Source of the DNA: Garcia nutans
Lineage: Eukaryota; Streptophyta; Magnoliopsida; Malpighiales; Euphorbiaceae
Assembly (NCBI GenBank): GCA_947685225.1
Contig: CANTUV010000033.1
Location: 52,615,001 to 52,679,000 of the forward strand
Direction of reading: 5' to 3'
Length of the DNA stretch: 64,000 nucleotides
This document shows, piece after piece, positions 11,700 to 24,200 of this stretch (its first letter is position 1; every line of letters begins with the position of its first letter). A program made the position numbers and the translations under genes. The notes beneath the pieces are model-generated. The model had not been told where the DNA came from. It did no database searches and saw only the letters and a list, made by a program, of their open reading frames with translations.

Positions 11700-12880
11700 A
11701 ATTTTCCACTATGTTTGATTTTTAATTTCAGACAGAGCAGCTTCTTCCTCAACTCAAAGATTTCAACTTTCAGAGCAACGGTTCTATAGCAATGGAGACC
11801 ATAAAATTGTTTGAGATGATAATGATGTGAAATTCAATTTTACCGAAAGAGACAATAAGAGTCGAGCTTGTATTTGTGCTAATTTCAGGGCGACAAATAT
11901 CCCTCTCTCTGCTAACTATATTTAGGACTGAAAATCAATTTTAAAAAAATTTCAATACTGAGAGCTTCAGTTCCTAGCCGAGGAAGAGTTTTCTATAATT
12001 GTGTGCGTAGCTGAATTAATTTCAATCATTACGACAGAACTTTTTAATCATAAATTAAAAATATAACCACAGTGTTAATTAGAGAGAGTGGCATATTATT
12101 CGTATTCCATATCATTTTACAATAAAGTTTTTGTATATGTACGCTACTTTGCAACCATCTATGGATCCTAAAATAAAAAAGGGTTCCCCTCCTTTCATAA
12201 ACAAATAAATAAATAAAGAAGGGTAACCTGAACCACGAATATTTAGAACCATACACTGTATAGTTAAAAAGTTAACTATTCTCTTCCTTCTAAATTAAAA
12301 GATAAATTTTCTTTTTTTTATTTGTTTTAATTATAATTTAATTATTATTTTAATAACTTAATTAATGTATTAAATCTTTATTATACTCTTATTTAATATT
12401 ATTTATTATAAAATATTTAATATAAGCATATTAATAGACTCATTATTAATTTAGAAGGTGTCTATAAAAGAGTGTTTAAGAGGAAAAAAACTGAATATTA
12501 AATACAAGTGCAATTAAACATAATAGTTTGAACATAGTTGAAGTTAAAGATATATAAAATGTTTTTTGCAATTCTATTCTAATATAATAAAAGTAGTATA
12601 AATATATCATTCTACCTAGAGTGACAATGCATTAATTATAACATTATTTTTTGTCTTAGAATTTAATTGATTGTATATCATTTTTAAATATTAGTTTTAT
12701 AAGCAAATTTTTATTATTTGTATTGATTAATGGTGTAATTCATAAAATACGTATTGAATAGACTGTATAAAATTAATGTGCATTATTAAAAAGTGATTTT
12801 TTTTAAAAAAAAATCAATTATGACGTGCATTGGACAGTGAAATAGATTTTTGTAATATTTAAATGTCTGTGTTGAATATA
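11700..12880. other. upstream flank of the ferroportin pseudogene, intergenic
   Basis: The first 200 bases probably include the former 5' UTR. Beyond about 12000 the sequence is AT-rich with no supported coding frame. No clear promoter motif can be assigned. Confidence 0.5.
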
Positions 12881-13174
12881 CTCTCTCCTTTTAACAAAAA
12901 TTATTCATTTTTTTATAAAATTTTTTAAAAAATATTATTAATACTTTAATTATTTTTATATTTTTTATCCTTATTTATACATTTATTTTACCTTGAAAAT
13001 AGTTTAAATTATTATTAATTTTTTATTTAAAATATAAATTTATTAGAAAATAAAATAAAAAAATAATGTTAATTATATTTTATAAATAAAAATAAATAAT
13101 TATTTTAAAAAATTTCAAAAAATAATAATCAATAATTTTTATAAATCGGAGAAAATAAAATATTACACGGAGTA
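12879..13174. mobile_element. Stowaway-like MITE, copy 1
   Basis: The element 12881-13172 is flanked by TA on both sides (12879-12880 and 13173-13174). The left end reads CTCTCTCCTTTTAAC and the right end, reverse-complemented, CTCCGTGT, which resembles the CTCCCTCCGT ends of plant Stowaway (Tc1/mariner) MITEs. The interior, including a long shared block around AAATTATTATTAATTTTTTA, matches a second copy at 35841-36107 in the same orientation. It has no coding capacity. Confidence 0.6.
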
Positions 13175-16100
13175 GTTAGTTGGACGAAAATGAGACAAAG
13201 GATGTGAATAAAATAAAATAGAGAAAAAATGTTGTCAAAACTAACTCTCAATCCCAACAAACGATCCAATCATTGCAACATTACAATATGGAACATTACG
13301 CTTACGGCTCGCCGTCGATCTTGAACGCTTCTTATTATTTATTATATAATTTCTCATCAAATGAATTTTTATATTTTTGTGCTTAAAAATAAAAAATTGG
13401 AATTACCCCCCTTTTTTAATTTATTTTCATTTTGGGAGAAAATTCTAATTGCTGGTTCAATCATGTCCATAAGATATGAATTACATGTCTAGTTTAAAAA
13501 AAAAAACATAAGCACGCAGAAAACAATATATATATATAATAACGTAAATAATTATTATTAGAAAAATACGAATTAAAAACTAACCTATAATTTTTTACTT
13601 AACTATAATGAATCACTGTATCCAAAGGCTATAAGATCATAAATATCACATTACAACATTCAAGGGCAAACTATTAATTTTATCAGATATTTTAGCATTC
13701 ATCAACTAAGCTATCAATAGATATCATCTACTACCTCAGTGAAATTTGGTGAGAAATACCAAGGAAAATGGCTATTCATATTTTGTAGTCTGCATTTTTT
13801 TATTCAGCCAATTGATTGAACTCCAGTAAGCCATAAAAAATATATATTAACCATCACTAAAAACAGATGTAATTTGACTTTTAAAAGGCAAACAAAAAAT
13901 TTCAGTTAGGTTAACTTATCAGACCTGCTTACTATCATGATAAATCCATGACTATTTAGTGGCAGTTTCCGCAGATTACACAAGCCTCACACATTTACAA
14001 TGAGAGGCACCATCAATGCCTACAAAAAGCTTAACAGACTATTAATATTGATATTAATTTGTCAAATAAACCTATATTATATCTAAAAAGACCACAATTG
14101 TAAGTTTCTTGCATCTTCGTATTTGAATTTTCTTGAATTCCTGTTCCGTTATCCCCACAAACTTGTTACACAAAGGTTTCTATAAGATTCCTACGTCACA
14201 ACATTTGTAAGAAAATCATGAAAATAAAGGTCAATGCTTAATCTGTAAAGATTCTTACCTTCAAAATGGAATTAACAAAGTTAATTTATGACATTAAACA
14301 GTAAGAACACAAAAATACACCAAATGAAAAATAATCAGATACAGGAAGAAAAAAAATAAAAAGATGGAGAAAAATTAATGGAGATTTGTTACGAGCATAT
14401 AAAACCCAAGTAAAAACAGGAACAGCATCACCCCTACAAAATATGAAAGAGGAAGGTAATCAGAATTAATCCAATTAGAACTCCAAAGTGCTTAGTTTTT
14501 AATGCATAATCCTAATCCTACAAACACAGGACATAAACTATACCAATAATGGTGAAATTATCTTATGCGGTTAAAGCATATATAAAAACTAAAAATATTC
14601 CACCACAACCATAGATCATTGAATAAAGCCTTAGTTTTAGAATGTTTTGACTACTATATCTAGGGCCATTTATTGTTTTTCTACATAAACCCTTGTCTTT
14701 ACATTCTAGATAAAATTTTGGTTCTGCACTTGCTTTTGAGATCAGCAATCTCACCAATCAGCAACGGCCAACCCAGATGGAGCAGATATCTTCTGAAATA
14801 ACATGAATGCATTAATTCACCACTCCATGTTTCTTTATCATGCCAATTGAGTGATCCTAGTACTTTAACTTTTTCATTTTATTAACATCATGACTATTAA
14901 TTTTATGCAGTCAAGATGTTAACTCTAATTCTATGCTTTAATAACATAAATTAAAGATGTTAACTTTAATTCTATGCTATTCTTGACTATTAATTTTATG
15001 CAGTCAAGATGTTAACAAGGAAGTGCAAAGAATGGACTTATCAGAGCATTGAAAAGGCAATCAGCTATGGATATGGCCCATAAGTAACTACATCTTAATG
15101 CTAATTAACAGAAATTAAATCTACCAGAAAAACAGAAATACAATTATTTATACAGTATATACCAGAAGAGCCCAGCTACTATAGATATTAGGACAGAAGG
15201 AAAAGTCAGAATAAACATGATGGAAACAAGAATCTCAGAGAAAAAAAATGGGAACTTCTATGACAGGTAATTGGCATCTACACATAAGGAAGAAATGTAC
15301 GACGAAAAGGAAGACAAGATTGCCCATAAAGAGAGAATCAAATTTGACCATTCATTAGTATTCTACAAGGCTAGCCACATAATTGACTTACAAACAAATA
15401 AGTAGCATCTTATAAGAACATGACCATTGTTCAGCATCTTATCATATCCTACTGTACACAAATTATTCCCATGGAAGTAGACACCTCAAAAGTACCTGGA
15501 TGTCCAAACCTTAAATATTCCAGGTGGGATGACTTATGAGATGGAAATAATTTCCGTTTTCTACAATGCTTACAAAATAAACATGCTGCTAACTATAAGA
15601 GTAATCGCCTACAGGGCCCCAAAGTGCATTGATCTGAAAGTAAATTGAATAAAAATATAGTCCTTATAACCTGTTGTGATCCTCGAGCGATTCAAGTTCA
15701 TCATTAGGAATGCAGAAGGATAAATGCAAGCAGAATATCCCAGAGTGTATCACACAGCTCTTATCAATTTACACATAGTAATTAAGAAGTCCACAGACAA
15801 ATTGTTGTCACTAGTTCTTTATCTTCAGCCTTAGAAGTTGAAAGGCATCATTAGTCAAATATGTTATCATACAGGGATTGTCCTGGCATGATAGCAAGCC
15901 AGCTCATGACACAAGTAAACCTCCCCATTCATACCTAAGGTTATACTTCTAGGGAATGTTGCACAAAATAACAACCAACATTTACCAGCCATTACCAGCA
16001 ACGGATTGGTAACAAGTGATAGATCCTCAGAAAATTACACTCTGTAAATCATATAAGTTAAACAATTGACAGTATGGATTACACCATTTCTCATAAACTT

Positions 16101-16225
16101 AGAGATTTGTAGTGGTGCTAAATAATTGACCAGCAAAATGGAAATCAAATGTAAAAAAAGTCCAAGAAAAATATGAATGACAGCTCACATTTAATTGTTT
16201 GGGTATGGAATCCAGTCCACTCTTA
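13175..16225. other. non-coding stretch downstream of the Sel1-repeat gene
   Basis: From about 13600 to 16225 the base composition is less AT-rich than the surrounding intergenic DNA and resembles the introns and UTRs of the neighbouring genes, yet no frame of more than 64 codons has recognisable content. It may hold an extended 3' UTR, spliced UTR introns or a non-coding transcript; I cannot tell which. A local duplication lies at 14891-15016. Confidence 0.4.
14891..15016. repeat. 33-bp direct repeat with a third partial copy
   Basis: A 33-bp segment beginning TGACTATTAATTTTATGCAG occurs at 14891-14923 and again at 14984-15016, 93 bp apart. Between them AAGATGTTAACTTTAATTCT repeats part of the first copy's right flank. 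The arrangement looks like a local tandem duplication with later divergence. Confidence 0.8.
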
Positions 16226-17087
16226 TTAAGAATCACCCTTCAATTCATCCGAGTCTGAATCACTAGCATTATAACCTGAAAAAGAATCACAAACCAAGAA
16301 AAGAAAGGCTAAGATAAGGCAACCATTAAGTTAATGGTACGAGCTGATGATAATGATGATATAGACAGAGGTGTACCTGGATGCTTATCGCTAACTTTCC
16401 AAACTGAGGACCGAGTCCTTGATGCTCTAGTCATCCAAATCATTCCCTAAAGTCCAAACGAATGATGCTATTTTCTCATAACAAAATAAAAATAAAAATA
16501 AAAAGGAAATAGTGACAAGCTGTGACCTACTAGAATTTCTTTCAATCGAACAAATATACTAAAACTTAGCAACGTATTAGCCAGTTATTTTGTTACGCTT
16601 TTTTCCCCTCAATTCAACCCATCCAACAAAAATTGACAGCATAGATCACAATTCATAACAGAATGAAACCGTCAAAGTCCAACAAATTAAGAAACAAGCG
16701 AAACCCACAAAGTGCACAAAACAAGAATCTCCAAAAGAAGAATTAAGAAAACAAAAAGATTACCTTCTGGGCATCTCTGGGGACTCCATATCCACTATAA
16801 TACATTTGACCAACTAAGACTTGCATGTTAATATCTCCAGACTTGGCCTCTTTGAGGGTGTCTTTGAACCACCTCTTCACGCAATCGGATACAACCTCAG
16901 ATAGGGGCACCCTTGCGTTGCTGTTACTATTACTGTTCATATTCATGTTGTTGTTGTTGTTGGCTACATCAGCACTGGTTGCCATCTTCTCCGGCTGAAA
17001 TCTCGATGTGGGTTTTACGTATATTGAGGGTTTTAGACGCTTCGCGAGATTGTGTATCCTGCTCGTAGCGGCAAGTGATTTTCCCAT
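16226..17087 (-). CDS. small Sel1-repeat (TPR-like) protein, 147 aa, three exons
   Basis: Exons 16764-17087, 16377-16446 and 16226-16275 join in frame across GT-AG introns to give 147 residues. I chose the Met at 17087 (MGKSLAATSR) over an upstream in-frame Met at 17141 because the upstream part reads like UTR. The basic N-terminus (MGKSLAATSRIHNLAKRLK) could be a mitochondrial presequence; that is inference. A low-complexity Asn/Met/Ser stretch follows. The middle holds one Sel1-like repeat (AKSGDINMQVLVGQMYYSGYG, then VPRDAQKG, then IWMTRAS), an alpha-helical TPR relative used for protein contacts. The C-terminus is acidic and Ser-rich (ASDSDSDELKGDS). Such short plant Sel1 proteins are poorly characterised, and I assign no specific role. 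Confidence 0.88.
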
Positions 17088-17309
17088 AAAAATTGAAAAA
17101 TGCAATTGAATTTTTATATGCAAAATACAACAAAAAAACATTGGGAATTTGGACTTCTTTCTTTTATTGTTAAAAATCTTACCTTTTTTTTTCTGTTCTC
17201 TACAGACCCATTTGTATATGTGTGTCGTGGAGAGGGAGAATTAAGAATTAAGGAGGGTTTACAGAGGGCGCGGAGCTTTCATAGCAGCTTTTCTATTTTT
17301 ACAGGGTAG

Positions 17310-18109
17310 AAAGAGGGTAAAGCAAGAACGAAAATAAGGGGGAAACGGTGTCGTTTTAGGCTTAAGGTTGCAAGAATTTTAGTGATAATAGGGTTTCGGT
17401 CTAAAACTAGAAAACAAAAAAGCAGGTTTTTTTGGCATTTTGGTCCAATTGAAATTTTTAAATAAAATTTAATATAATATTAAATATATATGTTTTATAT
17501 ATTTCTTATACATTGGTAATTATTTTTATTTCTCAACAAAATTATATTTTAAAAATTTTGATAGTTTTGTACATTTATGTAATTATTTTTCAACTAATTT
17601 TATTTTACTTTTTATATAAAACTTGTTCTAAAATTTGACTTTTCCATTTCTTTTAATAAAAATTCATCCCTAATTGTCAATGGTAGATAAATTAAGAGAA
17701 TACAAATTCGAATTTATAATAAAAACTAAAACTTTAAAAAAAATTAAAAAAGAAGATAGAAACTTTTGTATTAGACTTTTGGTTGAGAAAAGGAAAAGCA
17801 ACTCCTAGAATGGCCCACTTGGCCGCCTCTTGCTGTTACTTTAAAACGTTGGTTATCACATAAATTTATATTTCTCTAAATTTAGATTTAAATATCATAT
17901 AGTATTTCTTAATGACTGAATTAATATTTCTCGCTTTATCACTTCAATAATTTAATTAAAAAAAAAACAGAAAATAGAAAGGATTTTTCCTTGTAGTGCT
18001 CTACACAATATTGTTTCGGTCATTAGGAACTCTCGCACTAACATTAAAAAAGAGAAAATCAAGCAAATCAGAAAAGACTTGAGAGCACCACATGATTTAT
18101 GTCTAATTA
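17310..18109. other. intergenic region between the Sel1-repeat and PPR genes
   Basis: This holds the upstream flank of the Sel1-repeat gene and the downstream flank of the PPR gene. The palindromic motif AAACGGTGTCGTTT is at 17343-17356, about 260 bp upstream of the Sel1 start codon. The rest is AT-rich with no coding signal. Confidence 0.5.
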
Positions 18110-20158
18110 TTACCAGTAATCGTTGCATGAACATGAACCTTGAAAAAAATAGTGAAATCGATTATTATCCCTCACAACAATCTCTCTGCCTGAAATTCTA
18201 GAAATCAGCTTTATGGACTCATGACAATCACCACAAACACGAAGGTTTTTTACAACTCGAATTGTATGTTTCGGAGGTGTGCTGATGAGACCAAAAGCTA
18301 TAGCCAGCTTCTCACTGTGACAACCAAGGAAATGTTCCTTCTCCTCTTCTTCAATATCAAACAGTACGTTATCTATTGTAGGTAAATGACCTGCTGCTTT
18401 TAGGTCCTTCGCCAATTCACCAAGTTTTCCATATATTTTCTCTGATAAGGGATGGGATTTATCACCCACAAGGAATTCGTGAACAACACCATTCACTTCA
18501 ATCCAACTGTAACCGGGTATTTTCTGAATCCCTTTGTCGTTCATGAGCAACCTTATTTTTGCTGCATCATCCCATTTACGACCTGCAGAATATATATTTG
18601 ATAAGAGAACATAATTTCCTGAGTTCCACGGCTCTAATGCTATGAGTTGCTTCAATACATGTTCTGCTAACTGCATGTCTCGATGCAGCCTACATCCACC
18701 CAACAAGGCTCCCCAAACAATGGCATTGGCCTTCATTGGCATACTTTTAATCAACTGATAAGCTTCATCTAGTAAACCTGCACGACCAAGAAGATCAACC
18801 ATACATCCATAATGCTCGATTGTTGGAGTGAAGGAGTAAACATGACCCATGCTGTTGAAGTATCGACGACCCTCATTAACTAAACCAGCATGTGTACATC
18901 CACAGAGTAACCCAACGAAAGTGTTCTCGTCTGGTTGAATCCCACACTTCCCCAGTTGGCCAAAAACCCCAAATGCCGTTTTCACATGTCCATTCATGGC
19001 AAGACCTGATATAGCAGCATTCCAAACTACTATGTCTTTCCCCTTAATTCCTCCGAAAACTTCCCAGGCATTGACCATGCTCCCGCATTTAGCATACATG
19101 TCAATTAATGCAGTACCCAAAACCGGATTAGCTAAGAACTCATTTCTATCCATCAAATTACTGGCCCAATTCCCTAAATCTAGTGCTCCTAACCTGGCAC
19201 AAGCGCAGAGAAATCCAACCATGGAATAACAGTCAGGTTTCAAACCCTCATTCAACATCTTAAAGAAGAGGTCCAGTGCTTCATTGGGCAGACCATTAGA
19301 AGCATAACCCTGAATCATGGTACTCCAAGAAACAATATCCTTCTCTGCCATCCCATCAAACACAGAACGTGCTTTTTCCATATGTCCATACTTTGCATAC
19401 AAATCCACCAAAGAAGTAGCCACAAATACATTTCTTTCCATACCAATCCCTTTTATATATGTATCTATCCATTCTCCACTTCCAATATCACCAATTTGAA
19501 TGCAAGCAGTCAAAACCCGAACAACAGTAAAACTATCAGGTCTCAAACCCATTTCCAACAACCTACGAAACATATCAATAGCCTCCTTACATTTGCCTAC
19601 ACCAATATATCCACTGATTATCGCAGTCCAAGACACAATATTTTCGTCAGGAATATCATCAAACAGCTTAAAGGCATGTTCAATAAACCCACATTTTGCA
19701 TACAAACTGACTAAACTAGTATTAACAAATACATCACAATGAAAACCCACTTTAAACACAAGAGCATGCATGATAAGTCCCAAATGAAAATCAGAAAGTC
19801 TAGCACAGGCTTTCAACGCAAAAGGAAAAGTGAAATTATTAGGTAAAAATCCTTCTCTCCTCATTAAATGGTAAATCTCAATGGACTCTGCAAAGCAATC
19901 ATTAGAAACTAAGCCGCGAATCATAGTATTCCATAAGAAAATATTGGGTTCTTTAGTTTGATTAAAGAGGAGGCGAGTATAGCAAAAGTCACCATAATTG
20001 AAGCTTAAGCGCAAGATCATATTCAAGAGATAGTTGTCCTGGTCGAAGCCAAGGCGGAGAAGTAGTGCGTGGACATGCTTGAGCTGTTTCAGGGAATCGA
20101 AACCTTTAAGGAGACGGTTCTTCAGGTGCAGAGCTCTGCTTAATGAAGGAGATGACAT
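18110..20158 (-). CDS. DYW-class pentatricopeptide repeat protein, 682 aa, intronless
   Basis: A single uninterrupted frame of 682 codons, usual for this family, closely resembles Arabidopsis At3g08820 in length and C-terminal sequence. Residues from about 20 to 480 are tandem PLS-type PPR repeats with motifs such as NTMIRGLVSN, TSLVSLYAKCG and TALIDMYAKCG, which bind single-stranded RNA. E/E+ motifs follow, including GNYVLLSNIYSAGRKWDDA and IPGYSWIEVNG. The DYW deaminase domain ends in the exact tripeptide DYW. Its zinc-site residues are present: H614-x-E616, C642-x2-C645, and H669 with C676 and C678. By family knowledge such proteins edit C to U at specific sites in mitochondrial or plastid transcripts. 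The target organelle and sites cannot be read here, and the N-terminus is only weakly transit-peptide-like. Confidence 0.97.
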   Translation of the reverse strand: MSSPSLSRALHLKNRLLKGFDSLKQLKHVHALLLRLGFDQDNYLLNMILRLSFNYGDFCYTRLLFNQTKEPNIFLWNTMIRGLVSNDCFAESIEIYHLMRREGFLPNNFTFPFALKACARLSDFHLGLIMHALVFKVGFHCDVFVNTSLVSLYAKCGFIEHAFKLFDDIPDENIVSWTAIISGYIGVGKCKEAIDMFRRLLEMGLRPDSFTVVRVLTACIQIGDIGSGEWIDTYIKGIGMERNVFVATSLVDLYAKYGHMEKARSVFDGMAEKDIVSWSTMIQGYASNGLPNEALDLFFKMLNEGLKPDCYSMVGFLCACARLGALDLGNWASNLMDRNEFLANPVLGTALIDMYAKCGSMVNAWEVFGGIKGKDIVVWNAAISGLAMNGHVKTAFGVFGQLGKCGIQPDENTFVGLLCGCTHAGLVNEGRRYFNSMGHVYSFTPTIEHYGCMVDLLGRAGLLDEAYQLIKSMPMKANAIVWGALLGGCRLHRDMQLAEHVLKQLIALEPWNSGNYVLLSNIYSAGRKWDDAAKIRLLMNDKGIQKIPGYSWIEVNGVVHEFLVGDKSHPLSEKIYGKLGELAKDLKAAGHLPTIDNVLFDIEEEEKEHFLGCHSEKLAIAFGLISTPPKHTIRVVKNLRVCGDCHESIKLISRISGREIVVRDNNRFHYFFQGSCSCNDYW

Positions 20159-21223
20159 TACATTTCCGCCTCAATTGTTTTCATATTTGTTAGCTGCTTC
20201 TGGTTCTTGCAGTTGTTAATACTCGTCGTTGAGTTAAGAAAATTTCTTAAACAACTTGATTTTGAACTTTTCAAATAGTTTTTTTTTTTTTTGACACATA
20301 ACTTTTCAAATAGTTTAGATTTCTATTTAAACCCTGAACTTCTTTTTTAAGAATTTCTCAACTTATTTTAACTACAGTAATAAAATTGAGTTAATTCTTT
20401 TTTTTTAAGCCATGAGTTAATTCTTCCTTCAATATTGAAATTCTTTTTTTTTTTTGGAGAATTTTAATATTGAAGTTCTTAATTCATTAGTTTAGCAAAT
20501 CATTATCCATTTGGACCATACATACGATCAGTTTTTACTTCCTCTTTTTTTAAAAAAATTATTTTAACATCATATATAAAACTGTCAAATTCACTCCAAG
20601 TATGAAAGGCACATACAGAATTACGTCCCACTTAAATCCAAGCCAATGAACATACAATACATACAGTTTCACCATAGAAATCTTAACTTTCAGAAGAATA
20701 TTCAATTTGAAATATAATATAATAATCATTGATGGCAATACATCCATACCTACCGTAAAAAATGATTCAAACAATCATATAATTCATTTCAACAACATTA
20801 TAAATGCGCAGAGGTCCCTGTCATGAAAACACTACATACAAGGTTACAAAATTTCATTAGAAAGTACGCTACACAAAAAATTTATGCCACTCCACAATTT
20901 ACAACTGCCAAAACACTAATATTAATACACTAATAATACATACAAGTTGACTGGAAATGCGCTTGCACGCTGAGACATTCTTGTTAATACACATTTCACC
21001 CCAGATTCCCACCGAGGATAAGCGCAGGGGCAACATACCAACCAGCACATCTATAACAAATGCGTGTGATGAGGGAAAACAGGAATGAGGGAGCGAGGAG
21101 AGATTATACATATAGAGAGGAAAACAATAACCAAATTGCAGATGTTGTTATCCACTTCAAAGGGACACTCGGTCAATGTCTATCTCAATCATTTCAGGGT
21201 ATTAATCAACAAGATGAATTTTT
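20159..21223. other. PPR upstream flank and SCAR 3' flank
   Basis: The stretch at about 20760-21223 is less AT-rich and directly follows the SCAR stop codon on the minus strand, so it is probably SCAR 3' UTR. The remainder is AT- and T-rich intergenic DNA that includes the upstream region of the PPR gene. No gene is supported. Confidence 0.5.
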
Positions 21224-24200
21224 TCAAGAATCACTCCAGCTATCTGTATCATCGTCTTCATAACTTCCAGTCAATGCCTATTTCAAAAAATTTAATATTA
21301 TTTGTTGGAATCAGAGCACACAAAAACACAAAATACAGATACAAATAGATAAATAAAGAGAGACCTGGCGAATTGCATTTGCTTTCTCCAATATGGCAGC
21401 AACCTTCAAATTGGTTTGTGGACCTTGAATACCCTGAATACTAGGCCTTGTCACTGCTGTAGGCTTCAGGTTAAATGACTGCAGGGAGGAAAGGATGAAA
21501 GAATCGGTCCTTGTCAGAAAGGGGATATGATTCCAAAAAAAAAAAGAAGGAATAAACAAGTAAATGAAGCATAAATAAAGTGTGAAGGGTCAAACCTTGG
21601 TTCGTATTTGTTCTAGTAATGAATCTCTTTCATCGACCTTTGGTCCAATCTGAGGACGAATTCGTTCTGTTACCTTCCTCAACTGCAAAAGGTTCAAAAC
21701 ATCAGAATGCGAGGCTTTTCGCAGGCACAAGATATCAGAAAACCAAATTTTAAATAAAACTCCACAAATCACATTACCTTGCTTTTGTCATGTGCAGCAA
21801 CAGCATCAATGAGAGGATTTCGGGGACGAGGTAGCTTGCTCCCATTCAGCTTTCCAATTTCATAAGTTGGTGGCAAAGCTAAATCACCTGGCAACCATGT
21901 TGTTTCTCTATGCAAAGATTCTGAATCATGCTGAGGCCTGTCTTCTAGCATAGTTGGTGTTGACACAGATTTGTTGAGAGAATCCCTTTCTTCTCCTCCT
22001 GAAGTTCGCATACTGTGTTCAGGTGTCTTTGCCTCTAAAATTGATTCAGGTGTCACTTGGTCTGGGGGACTGACTTCCAAGCCGCGTGAGGATACATGAT
22101 CATGTTCAGTGGGTGTGTGTTCTACATTTGCCACTTCTGATAAGGGGTCTGGACTAGACCCCACTCGTCTTCCTCCCAATGCATTGAAACCATCCTCTGG
22201 CCTCTCAATACCTGTTTCTGGTGAAGTCAAGAATTGATTCGATGATTGGTTTCCCTCTAATGAGTAACAGTCATGCTGACTGTTTGCATTGTTAACAACG
22301 GTCGGCAACTCCAATGAGACTGGAGTTGGCTGCGAAGAAGTATCCACTGACTTTGTATACAAGTCTCGCGACCCCTGACTATCAGCAGAAGTAAAAGACA
22401 AAAATGGGTTTAGGGGCTGCATAATCTCTCTACCTGATGATACCAAATCAGATTGAGATTTCTCATCAGCTTTAAATGGCTGCATTGCCAGGGATGAACC
22501 CTTGCCATGATTGATCCATTCTGTCTGTGATGCTAGTGGAGCAGGTTGAAATTTGCCAATCCTCCATTGCATAGGAGGCAGAGGTGGCAATGGTGGCATC
22601 TCCTCCAGATTCTGAGGGAGTGGATTAAAGCTAGGAAAAACACAGTCAAATGGGTTCATTGATGCAATGGTGCCATTAAGTTCTTGACTTGCTGATTGTA
22701 TTAGAAGCTCTTGGTTTGTAATACCATCTTGTTTGGACAAAGCACCTAGGCATTTTTCCTGACCAATGTCACTCACGGTGTGTATATCAGACTGCAGATT
22801 TGTTGACACAGAACATGCTTCATCTTCCTGCAGACATCCTGTGCCAAGATGATCAGATTGCAATTCCAGTGTCTGCTTAGAAGGAACTCCAGGCTCTTCA
22901 AGGTGACAAGGAGGAGAGCTTTGAAGAAATAATGGCGTAGACTTTTCTTCATAAATGATTGAACTTGTAGATTCTGCAAAATTTTTATCAGCTTGCAACT
23001 CCACCAAGTGGTCTAAAGAAGTTTCCACTTCTGGGAGATAACAGGTAGGTGAACTCAGACCATCTTCACTAGAAGAAGGCACCATACTGACACTGCTGGC
23101 ATGAACACAGTTTTGTGTATGATCAGCAAGAGCCAACTCATGAACATGCTCAAGTGCTTCTAGATTTGAAAGATCACCAGAGAATAGTTCGTGTGGGCTG
23201 GAGTCCAAATCTGTAGGAGCAACTTCCACTTTGTTTATTTCATTTTGTGTCACAGGCTCTGTACAACATTCTGGAAAAACTACCTCATTATAGCCCAATT
23301 CTTTTTGACGTGTACTCTCCTTTCCAGAATGAGATTCTTGAATATCTATAACATTGCTGGATGGAGAACAGAACAAATCTGAAGACAGACGACTGGCATC
23401 AAGAACAACATCAGTAGAGTCAGTCGCAACAACAGAAGTAACAGGAGATGAACCCACATCTTCTTCTAAGCATACATGCTCATCCAGGCCATTATCTGAA
23501 AAATTGGCGGGATGCTCAAGCGGGACTGAATTTTCTCCCTCTACAACCACCTTGCTGGCAAATCCATCTATTTCCTCACCACCAGCATCCCCAGAAATTT
23601 CTTCAAGTTTCATCATAGTTTTTTCAGAATATATTACTCCTATCAAGCCATCCTCAACTTGTGAAACATCAGCTGCTATATCCAAGTGTTGATGCTCCTT
23701 CCTGCTATCAACCTCTGGAGTTTCCACCGTGCCCGTTATATTTTCTAAGTTCACTCCTGTTGCTGCAATAAAATGATCATCTTCAGAATCTATGTGAACA
23801 GGCTTTACAACATTTGAACTATCAGACACTAATGTGACACCTGAATCCACATAAATTTCTGGTAACACTGAGCAAAGGAACTGATCCTTTAATGGTGAAA
23901 TAAAAAAAGGTGGAGAATCAGTTTTCCTTCCTTCCAAATTTTCAGCACAGATTCCATCTTCATGATCTTTTTGAAGCACTTCTTTCTTAGAACCATTATA
24001 ATCTTCCTTTTCCAGATCTGACACATTAGAGGTATGAATAAACACATTTGGATCTTCATGATCCAACCCTTCCACAAGACAGTTTTTGGAAGCAACTCTA
24101 AGTATACTACTATGCCCAACTTGGGAGAGAACATCAGATATTACTTTGGATGAATCAGGCAAATTCCTACCACTTTGGTCAATTTCTGGTGATTCAGGCC

